A stretch of 13,095 bases of DNA from CAYOEZ01 sp964402955 (lineage in GTDB: Bacteria; Chloroflexota; DTOL01; DAOUCN01). Position 1 is the stretch's first letter. The number at the start of each line of letters is the position of its first letter. The DNA lies in NCBI GenBank assembly GCA_964402955.1, contig CAYOEZ010000136.1, positions 1 to 13,095 on the forward strand, written 5' to 3'. Under the pieces are notes generated by a model. That model searched no databases. It saw nothing but the letters and a program-made list of their open reading frames with translations, and was not told the DNA's origin. Both the position numbers and the translations under genes were made by a program. This document shows positions 7,599 through 13,095 of the stretch, in pieces.

Positions 7599-7622
7599 AG
7601 AGGGGGCCTGCGCCGCTATAGT
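7594..7622 (+). promoter_or_regulatory. candidate glnA promoter
   Basis: TATACA (7594-7599, 4 of 6 matches to the -35 consensus), a 17-base spacer and TATAGT (7617-7622, 5 of 6 matches to the -10) precede glnA. Initiation near 7629 would give a leader of nearly 90 bases. The -35 overlaps the palindrome at the end of glnE, so a bound repressor there would block RNA polymerase. glnA could also receive read-through transcription from glnE. Confidence 0.5.
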
Positions 7623-7623
7623 A

Positions 7624-7651
7624 GATGCGGTTGTGAGCCGTAAACCGCATC
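7624..7651 (+). promoter_or_regulatory. hairpin at the start of the glnA leader
   Basis: GATGCGGTT (7624-7632) and AACCGCATC (7643-7651) are perfectly complementary with a 10-base loop, directly after the candidate -10 box. A second small stem, TGTG-CGAG-CACA (7656-7667), follows. Together they may shape or protect the 5' end of glnA mRNA. I do not recognise a known glutamine riboswitch. The dyad could equally be a DNA operator at the transcription start. Confidence 0.4.
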
Positions 7652-7715
7652 AGGCTGTGCGAGCACACGCGCGTACATTGGCCTCGCTGCACAGCGCAAA
7701 AGGAGTGTTCAAACG

Positions 7716-9131
7716 ATGGCTAAGACAGTAGCCGATGTCCTGAAAATGGCTGAAAAAGCCGAGATGATTGACTTTCGTTTCACCGACCTGCCCGGCCTGT
7801 GGCAGCACTTCAGCATCCCGGCCCATCACCTGAAAGCCGAGTTGTTTGAGGATGGTATCGGGTTCGATGGCTCGTCGATTCGCGGATTCAAGGAAATCCA
7901 CGAGTCGGACATGTTGTTGATGCTGGACGCCACTTCCGCCTTCGTCGATACAATGCTACAGGTGCCAACCGTTGCGATCATTTGCGATATCTTTGATCCG
8001 GTCACCCGCCAGCCCTATTCTCGCGACCCACGTTTTATTGCCAAGCGCGCCGAGGCCTATCTCCAGCAAACAGGGCTGGGCACCACCAGCTTTTGGGGGC
8101 CGGAAGCCGAGTTCTTCATGTTCAACGATGTGCGCTACAGCAGCGGCACCAATGAAGCATACTACCATATTGACAGCGTTGAGGGCTGGTGGAACAGCGG
8201 CAAAGACTTGGGGCCCAACTTTGGCGGTCAGATTGGTCCCAAGCGCGGCTACTTCCCAACTCCTCCCACCGATACACAGCAAGATGTGCGCAGCAAGATC
8301 GTCATGGCCCTGGAAGCAGCCGGCGTGCCGATCGAGGTTCACCACCATGAGGTGGCGACGGCCGGCCAATCAGAGATCGACATGCACTTCGGCACGCTGA
8401 CCCGCATGGCCGATAGCGTGATGATGTACAAGTACTTCGTGAAGAACGTGGCGCGGCAGAATGGCCTGACGGCAACCTTTATGCCCAAGCCGCTCTTTGG
8501 CGACAACGGCAGCGGCATGCACGTCCACCAGAGTATCTGGAAGGGCGACACCAACCTCTTCTTCGACGACGCAGGATACGCTCAGATTTCCGACATGGCC
8601 AAATACTATATCGGCGGCCTGCTCAAGCATGCGCCGGCTCTGCTGGCCCTGGCCGCGCCGGGCACCAACTCGTATCGCCGGCTCGTTCCCGGCTACGAGG
8701 CGCCGGTCAACCTGGCCTATTCGCAGCGCAATCGTTCAGCGGTCTGCCGCATCCCGGTCTATTCCAAGAGCCCCAGCGCCAAACGCATCGAGTTCCGCGC
8801 TCCCGACCCGACCTGCAACCCGTACCTGTGCATGGCTGCTCTGCTGATGGCCGGGCTGGACGGCGTGCAGAACCGCATTGACCCGGGTGAGCCGATGGAC
8901 AAAGATCTCTATAGCCTGCCGCCCGAGGAAGCCAAGCTGATCAAGCAAGTGCCCGGTTCGCTATCTGAGGTCCTGGATGCCCTCGAGGCCGACCACGACT
9001 TTCTGCTCAAGGGTGACGTGTTCACCATGGATATGCTGGAAACCTACATCGCCTACAAGCGCGAGACCGAGGTCGACCCCGTGCGCATGCGGCCGCATCC
9101 GTACGAGTTCACCCTGTACTTCGACGCCTAA
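7716..9131 (+). CDS. glnA: type I glutamine synthetase, adenylylatable
   Basis: GlnA makes glutamine from glutamate, ammonia and ATP as a cytoplasmic dodecamer and is the main entry of ammonia into metabolism. The 471-residue length is normal for GSI. Visible motifs are the N-terminal FDGSS loop (D51), metal-binding E130 and E132 in GPEAEFF, E212 and E220, NGSGMHVHQS with H269, the ATP-site KPLFGDNGSGMH segment, the substrate arginines near NRSAVCRIP, and E359 in RIEFRAPD. The adenylylation loop MDKDLYSLPPEEA carries Tyr399 in the arrangement of GSI-beta enzymes that GlnE modifies. The C-terminus RMRPHPYEFTLYFDA is typical. The start is supported by AAAAGGAG about 10 bases upstream. It follows glnE on the same strand, has its own candidate promoter, and ends in a strong terminator, so it can be expressed alone or with glnE. 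The identification is essentially certain. Confidence 0.98.
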   Translation: MAKTVADVLKMAEKAEMIDFRFTDLPGLWQHFSIPAHHLKAELFEDGIGFDGSSIRGFKEIHESDMLLMLDATSAFVDTMLQVPTVAIICDIFDPVTRQPYSRDPRFIAKRAEAYLQQTGLGTTSFWGPEAEFFMFNDVRYSSGTNEAYYHIDSVEGWWNSGKDLGPNFGGQIGPKRGYFPTPPTDTQQDVRSKIVMALEAAGVPIEVHHHEVATAGQSEIDMHFGTLTRMADSVMMYKYFVKNVARQNGLTATFMPKPLFGDNGSGMHVHQSIWKGDTNLFFDDAGYAQISDMAKYYIGGLLKHAPALLALAAPGTNSYRRLVPGYEAPVNLAYSQRNRSAVCRIPVYSKSPSAKRIEFRAPDPTCNPYLCMAALLMAGLDGVQNRIDPGEPMDKDLYSLPPEEAKLIKQVPGSLSEVLDALEADHDFLLKGDVFTMDMLETYIAYKRETEVDPVRMRPHPYEFTLYFDA

Positions 9132-9157
9132 AACCCGGCGATCCTGAGACTGATTCT

Positions 9158-9189
9158 GAGCGTGGAGCGTTTGCTCCACGCTCTTTTCT
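9158..9189 (+). terminator. rho-independent terminator of glnA
   Basis: GAGCGTGGAGC (9158-9168) and GCTCCACGCTC (9173-9183) form a perfect 11-bp stem with the loop GTTT, followed at once by TTTTCT. It lies 27 bases after the glnA stop and separates glnA from the restriction-modification gene. Confidence 0.93.
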
Positions 9190-9212
9190 ATAGATGGGCG
9201 GCGCTGCGCAGG

Positions 9213-9241
9213 TTGCTCTGTCTGCGTGAGAGTGGTATAAT
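9213..9241 (+). promoter_or_regulatory. promoter of the restriction-modification gene
   Basis: TTGCTC (9213-9218), a 17-base spacer and a perfect TATAAT (9236-9241) give a start site near 9248 and a leader of about 35 bases. GGAGG (9272-9276) stands 7 bases before the ATG at 9284. The gene therefore has its own transcription unit, independent of glnA. Confidence 0.7.
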
Positions 9242-9283
9242 CGCGCCAGCCCACCGACATGCTGAATACCTGGAGGATCGTCA

Positions 9284-11563
9284 ATGCCTGCATCTTCACA
9301 GGAGAACGCGCAACCCACGGCCGAACCACGCAGCAGCGGCAAACCCCTCTTTTCGCAACACTGGCTGCAGCACCGGCTGCCCGCTCAACCCGAATCGCAG
9401 CTGGACTGGCAGCCTGTCTTCGCCAAGGTGTGCGCTCTCTGGCAGCACGCCCGGCAATTTGGCGACACCTGGAGCGAATCGCAAACAGAAGATGAGTTCG
9501 TCAAGCCTGTGTTTGGGACGCTCGGCTGGATCTGCACCGTGCAGACGAAGTCGCGATACCACGGAAGTGTCAGCCGGCCCGACTACTCCCTCTTTGCTGA
9601 CCAGGCCACGAAGCTCGCCGCCCAACCATCCCTCGGTGACAACAATGCCTTCTACAGCCGCGTGCTGGCGATTGGCGAAGCCAAGAGGTGGGGGCGCCCG
9701 CTAAGCGAAACCACAAGGGGCGACGAGGGTGAGCGCAAGCCCGGAAACCCGAACCACCAGATGGTCTCGTACCTGGACAATACAAGCGTCCCCTGGGGCA
9801 TTCTGACCATCGGGAGCGTCTGGCGGCTCTACAGCCGCGAGGTCAACAGCCCACAAAATGAGTTCCACCAGGTTGATCTGGCCGAGGTATTCGACAAGCT
9901 GCCACCCGACAGCCTGCCCACCGTCGAGCAAATCACCGCCTTCAAGCTATGGTGGATCTTCTTCCGCTGCGACTCATTCATCCCCGGAACCGACGGGAAG
10001 TGCTTCGTTCAGCACGTCTACGAAGGCTCGGCGGCTTACGCCAAAGAGGTTAGCGACAAGCTCACGGACATCGTCTTCACCCAGGCTATTCCCGCCATCG
10101 CCGGGGGCTTTGTTGCCTACCGCGCTCAGCAGAAAGGCGTGCAACAGGAGACCGAGGCCAATCTGCTCCAGATCTACCAGGCCAGCCTGAGCCTACTCTA
10201 CAAGCTGCTGTTTGTGCTCTACGCTGAGGCGCGCAACCTGCTGCCCGTTGCCAACCCCAGCTACCGCGAGCAAAGCCTGACGACACTTGCTGCATGGGCG
10301 GCGCAGGCCTATGACCAGAAGCGGAAACTCAGTTCTTCTACTATGGCCACGCCCAAGTATAACGCACTCCTCAACCTATTCCGCCGTATCGATGGTGGCG
10401 ATCGAGACCTCGGTATTCCTCATTACAACGGCGGGCTCTTCAGCCCCCAGAATGAACACAACCAATTCCTCGAAAAGCATAAGTTGAGTGATCAAGCCAT
10501 TGCTGACACTGTGGACGCTCTGGCGCGCGAGACGACCGCGTCGGGTATCCGCCAGAATGTTGACTATGCTTACATCAGCGTGCGTAATCTGGGCGCGATA
10601 CATGAGGGGCTGCTCGAGAACAAACTACGCGTCATCGCCGCCGCCAACGGCAAGGTGGAACTGGTCAACGATAGGGGCGAGCGCAAGGCCAGTGGCTCCT
10701 ACTACACCCCCGACTACGTCGTCGATTACATTATCCAACACACGCTCAGCCCCATACTGGACGAACGCGCCGCACAATTTGCCGCTGCTATGGACAGGAT
10801 CGCGCCCATCGAGCGCAAGCGCGAAGACGGGCGCACAAGCACCGATAACGCCAACACTCTGACCGAGCAACTCAAGCCTCTATGGGACGAGGCGCGCCAG
10901 GCATTCCTGGGCATCAAGGTCTGCGACCCGGCGATGGGCTCAGGCCACTTCCTGGTCAATGCCGTCGACATCCTCACCAAAGGCATCATAAGTCGCGTTC
11001 AGGCCTATTACGATACGCACCCGGAGGTGAAATGGGAGTGGAACCCCATTCAGCGGCTGATCGAACAGGTGCGCCGCCAGATTGTGGCCGAGATGGAGAG
11101 CCAGCGCGTTATCATTAACCCGGCGCAACTCGACGATACGGCGCTCTTGACCCGCCTCGTGATGAAGCGCTGCATCTATGGCGTTGACATCAACCCGATG
11201 GCTGTTGAGCTGGCCAAGGTCAGCCTGTGGCTGCACACCTTCACCGTCGGCGCGCCGCTCTCCTTCCTCGACCACCATCTGCGCTGGGGCAACTCGCTGA
11301 TTGGCGCAGATGTGCGCACGGTGCAGCAGGCGCTAGCGGCTACGGAGCACTCGACCAAGGTGAGTGAGCAGACCCGTGCCCACGCGAAGATGCGGGGCGA
11401 AGAAGCGCGGCAACTGGTGTCAACACCACAGTTTAGCCTGTTTGCCGGCCCATTTGCCGGTCTCCTGCCCATCACCAAGACTATGCTCGATGTGGCTGCC
11501 CGCGCCGACGCGACGTTGGCTGACGTGCAGGCCAGCGCTGCCGGCTTTGCCAGCTTTGAGTAG
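9284..11563 (+). CDS. type IIG-like restriction-modification enzyme, N-terminal part (ends at an in-frame amber codon)
   Basis: This 759-residue reading frame is the front of a single-chain nuclease-methyltransferase. A PD-(D/E)XK nuclease is visible near the N-terminus: E71, then RPDYSLF (D100) and AIGEAKRW (E132, K134). After a helical connector (about 200-460) the methyltransferase begins with GSYYTPDYVVDYI (motif X, about 471), then CDPAMGSGHFL (motif I, SAM binding, about 547-557) and YGVDINPMAVELAK (about 632-645). The frame stops at TAG 11561-11563 before the catalytic NPPY motif, which is found 280 bases on in the same frame. Translation to this stop would keep the nuclease and SAM site but lack the adenine-methylation motif and target recognition domain, so methylation should be lost. 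The start has a good Shine-Dalgarno (GGAGG) and promoter. It is probably a recently disabled defence gene. The exact family or specificity cannot be told. Confidence 0.85.
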   Translation: MPASSQENAQPTAEPRSSGKPLFSQHWLQHRLPAQPESQLDWQPVFAKVCALWQHARQFGDTWSESQTEDEFVKPVFGTLGWICTVQTKSRYHGSVSRPDYSLFADQATKLAAQPSLGDNNAFYSRVLAIGEAKRWGRPLSETTRGDEGERKPGNPNHQMVSYLDNTSVPWGILTIGSVWRLYSREVNSPQNEFHQVDLAEVFDKLPPDSLPTVEQITAFKLWWIFFRCDSFIPGTDGKCFVQHVYEGSAAYAKEVSDKLTDIVFTQAIPAIAGGFVAYRAQQKGVQQETEANLLQIYQASLSLLYKLLFVLYAEARNLLPVANPSYREQSLTTLAAWAAQAYDQKRKLSSSTMATPKYNALLNLFRRIDGGDRDLGIPHYNGGLFSPQNEHNQFLEKHKLSDQAIADTVDALARETTASGIRQNVDYAYISVRNLGAIHEGLLENKLRVIAAANGKVELVNDRGERKASGSYYTPDYVVDYIIQHTLSPILDERAAQFAAAMDRIAPIERKREDGRTSTDNANTLTEQLKPLWDEARQAFLGIKVCDPAMGSGHFLVNAVDILTKGIISRVQAYYDTHPEVKWEWNPIQRLIEQVRRQIVAEMESQRVIINPAQLDDTALLTRLVMKRCIYGVDINPMAVELAKVSLWLHTFTVGAPLSFLDHHLRWGNSLIGADVRTVQQALAATEHSTKVSEQTRAHAKMRGEEARQLVSTPQFSLFAGPFAGLLPITKTMLDVAARADATLADVQASAAGFASFE

Positions 11564-12306
11564 GCCCTGACCCCCTACGAGCAAGTGCTCAATCTCTGGG
11601 TCAGCCAATACTTCGGCAACCGCAATGCCCGCGACTTCCTTGTTCTCTACGGCGATGATGTGCTGCCCGCGCTCAAGGGTGACAAGCAGGTGGGCGCTGA
11701 CTACCAAGCAGCCATTGCCCAAGCCAACGCTCTATCGCAGCAACGCCGCATCTTTCACTGGGATCTGGAGTTCCCTGAGGTGTTCGTTGACCTGCACAAG
11801 CGTGATTGGGCGCAGAACCCTGGGTTTGACGCGGTGATCGGGAATCCACCGTATGTACGCGTGCGAACGCTGAAGGAGTCTGGAGATCCCAGCGCGGAGT
11901 ACTGGGAAGGGAGCGCCACCTTCGTAAGTGCGGTGCATGTTTGGGACGTGTACATGCTCTTTGCGGAACAGGCTCAGCGGTTGGCTCGTCGGGGGGGGCA
12001 ATGCTCCTTTATTGTGCCCATCCAGACGCTGCATCAACCCAACTCGCAGGCTCTACGCGACCTTCTGGTTCAGAGATGCGTGGTGCGCGAAGTCGTGGAC
12101 TTGGGGAATGTTCAGGTCTTTGATGAAGCAGTCGTCAAGACCTGTATCTTGGTGGATAGCCCGGATGCGACCTCAGCGAAGGATACAGTGAACATCCGGG
12201 TTCCTATGACACCAGATTTGGAATCCAGTCCCGTTTTTTCAGTGCCCTACACTTTGTTGCTACAAGCACCATCCCACAGCTTCCAGCCAGATCTTCTCCT
12301 CGCGTA
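11564..12306 (+). pseudogene. type IIG-like enzyme, methyltransferase C-terminal part, cut off by an IS
   Basis: This is the continuation, in the same frame, of the restriction-modification gene after its amber codon. Translation resumes at once as ALTPYEQVLNLWVSQYFGN, and contains HWDLEFPEVF and then FDAVIGNPPYVRV (NPPY at 11843-11854, the catalytic motif IV of N6-adenine methyltransferases), followed by WDVYMLFAEQA and GGQCSFIVP. A GTG at 11585 could serve as a restart but has no obvious Shine-Dalgarno. The gene-like sequence ends near 12306; the frame then runs on to a TGA at 12335-12337 through sequence that appears to belong to the insertion sequence. The target-recognition domain expected at the C-terminus is absent from the window. 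I read it as the dead tail of the upstream gene, not as a separate gene. Confidence 0.8.
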
Positions 12307-12423
12307 TGGACTAATTGTTCTGCTTATGACGAAGTGAGACAAACAGGCCATGAATTTAAGTGAGGGTCTCGCCCTTCTCGAACCTCTCCAAAAGGAGTAT
12401 ACTGATGACCAGGGAGGAGCAGG

Positions 12424-12729
12424 ATGGCAGAGACCAATACACGCCGCCAATGGACAGCGGAAGAGAAGCTCAAGATCATCCAGGAGGCCCGACAAGCCGA
12501 TCAGAACGTGAGCGATGTCTGCCGCCGGTACGGCATCGCCGTCGGTCAGTTCTACCAGTGGGAGAAGCACGCGACCCAGGGTGCTCTCGTCGCTCTGCGC
12601 CAGGCCAAGCGCGGGCCGAAGCCAACATCGCCCGATGTTGCTCTGCAGGCCGAAGTACAACGGCTACGCACCGTCGTCACCGAACTCAGCGCCGAGAATC
12701 TGCACCTAAAAAAGGGGATCTTGCTGTAG
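12424..12729 (+). CDS. IS3-family transposase OrfA (HTH protein)
   Basis: OrfA has 101 residues and is the DNA-binding half of an IS3-type transposase. The N-terminal HTH (about 9-55) includes RRQWTAEEKLKIIQEARQ and the stretch VSDVCRRYGIAVGQFYQWEK. The C-terminal part, about 75-98, is a leucine-heptad helix (VQRLRTVVTELSAENLHLKK) of the kind that dimerises OrfA and the OrfAB fusion. The ATG is preceded closely by GGGAGGAG; a TGA at 12406-12408 in the same frame excludes an earlier start. The frame ends at TAG 12727-12729, just past a -1 slippery heptamer, so most ribosomes make OrfA and some make the OrfAB transposase. OrfA alone normally tempers transposition in this family. Confidence 0.93.
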   Translation: MAETNTRRQWTAEEKLKIIQEARQADQNVSDVCRRYGIAVGQFYQWEKHATQGALVALRQAKRGPKPTSPDVALQAEVQRLRTVVTELSAENLHLKKGILL

Positions 12730-12749
12730 CAGCTCAGCGTCGCTACAGC
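12708..12749 (+). promoter_or_regulatory. programmed -1 ribosomal frameshift signal
   Basis: The heptamer A AAA AAG (12708-12714) sits in the orfA frame as AAA AAG. After an 8-base spacer, GCTGTAGC (12723-12730) pairs perfectly with GCTACAGC (12742-12749) across an 11-base loop, and the orfA stop lies in the stem. This is the standard arrangement for producing the OrfAB fusion in IS3 elements. Confidence 0.85.
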
Positions 12750-13095
12750 GCCGACGAGAAGTCGGAGATCCTCGCTGTCGTTCGCCAGGCAGAAGAGGTG
12801 ACCAGCCGTCCGCTGCGCGGCGGTCTTCAGACGTTTGGCCTGCCACCCGCGACGTACTATCGCTGGACAGAGCGCCAGACAGCGGGGACATTGACCGATC
12901 AGATCATCGTCCCAGCGCGGCATGTGCTTGCGCCGACGCCAGCCGAGGTTGCGGCAATCTGTCAGTTCGCCCGTGTGCACCCAGAGATGGGTTACAAGCG
13001 GCTGGCCTGGCAGATGGTGGACGAGGATGTTGCCTATCTGAAGCAGCATCAGGTGTACGGCATTCTCAGGACCAACAATCTGCTCGCTCGACAGG
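12714..13095 (+). CDS. IS3-family transposase OrfB / OrfAB, 5' part (truncated by window end)
   Basis: After a -1 slip at 12708-12714 the frame reads GDLAVAAQRRYSADEKSEIL and continues without a stop for about 127 codons to the last base. It contains LQTFGLPPATYYRW, and then GYKRLAWQMVDEDVAYLKQ and VYGILRTNNLLARQ. This is the HTH_21-type region that precedes the DDE (rve) catalytic domain in IS3-family OrfB. The catalytic Asp-Asp-Glu residues would lie beyond the window. No convincing independent start is seen close to the frameshift, so it is expected to be made as the OrfAB fusion. Whether the transposase is intact cannot be judged here. Confidence 0.88.

Larger units (their letters stand above)
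12307..13095 (+). mobile_element. IS3-family insertion sequence, left part, runs off the window
   Basis: The segment holds the two-frame transposase of an IS3-family element, orfA then orfB in the -1 frame. It interrupts the restriction-modification gene. The left end is placed tentatively at TGGACTAATTGTTC (12307), because protein likeness stops there and IS3 elements commonly begin with TG. The right end, the matching inverted repeat and the target duplication lie beyond the window, so the exact boundary is unconfirmed. Confidence 0.75.

Noticed and set aside
11561..11563. TAG as a programmed recoding site (pyrrolysine or read-through)
   Set aside because: No pyrrolysine machinery or recoding structure is visible, and the gene is also cut by an IS, so a nonsense mutation is simpler.
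11585..12337. Separate methyltransferase gene starting at GTG 11585
   Set aside because: No Shine-Dalgarno, same frame as the upstream part, homology-like sequence already begins at 11564, and the last codons before TGA 12337 appear to come from the IS.

Overview
The window is GC-rich bacterial DNA with mostly ordinary -35/-10 promoters and tight coding. The gene content (a soluble kinase with three GAF domains, a tandem-receiver LuxR-type regulator, and a glnE-glnA pair whose GlnE carries internal ACT domains) suggests a Chloroflexota-like bacterium, perhaps of the Anaerolineae/Caldilineae kind. That assignment is an inference from protein style and has moderate to low certainty. I see no rRNA, tRNA or CRISPR.

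Left third (minus strand): a two-gene signalling operon runs leftward from a promoter near 3540-3568. It encodes a cytoplasmic GAF-GAF-GAF histidine kinase (1268-3499), followed through an ATGA start/stop overlap by a response regulator with two intact receiver domains and a LuxR-type DNA-binding domain (174-1271). The kinase and glnE are divergent. Their shared 290-base intergenic region holds both promoters, an inverted repeat built from four copies of CGCAGAG, and an 11-base direct repeat.

Middle (plus strand): a nitrogen-assimilation pair. glnE (3790-7578) is a bifunctional glutamine synthetase adenylyltransferase/deadenylylase enlarged to 1262 residues by what read as two ACT domains between its two nucleotidyltransferase halves. 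This recalls the glutamine-sensing end of GlnD. It is followed by glnA (7716-9131), a type I glutamine synthetase that keeps the target tyrosine (Tyr399) in the adenylylation loop. A perfect 11-bp palindrome overlaps the glnE stop codon and the likely glnA -35 element, and glnA ends in a textbook terminator. The simplest reading is that this GlnE senses glutamine through its own ACT domains and modifies the neighbouring GlnA. This is the most interesting hypothesis in the window.

Right third (plus strand): accessory DNA. A single-chain (type IIG-like) restriction-modification gene has its own promoter and an N-terminal PD-(D/E)XK nuclease followed by an adenine methyltransferase. It is broken twice: an in-frame amber codon at 11561 separates methyltransferase motif I from the NPPY motif, and the 3' end is cut off by an IS3-family insertion sequence starting near 12307. 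The IS carries orfA, a complete -1 frameshift signal (A AAA AAG, 8-nt spacer, stem-loop) and an orfB in the -1 frame that runs off the window end.
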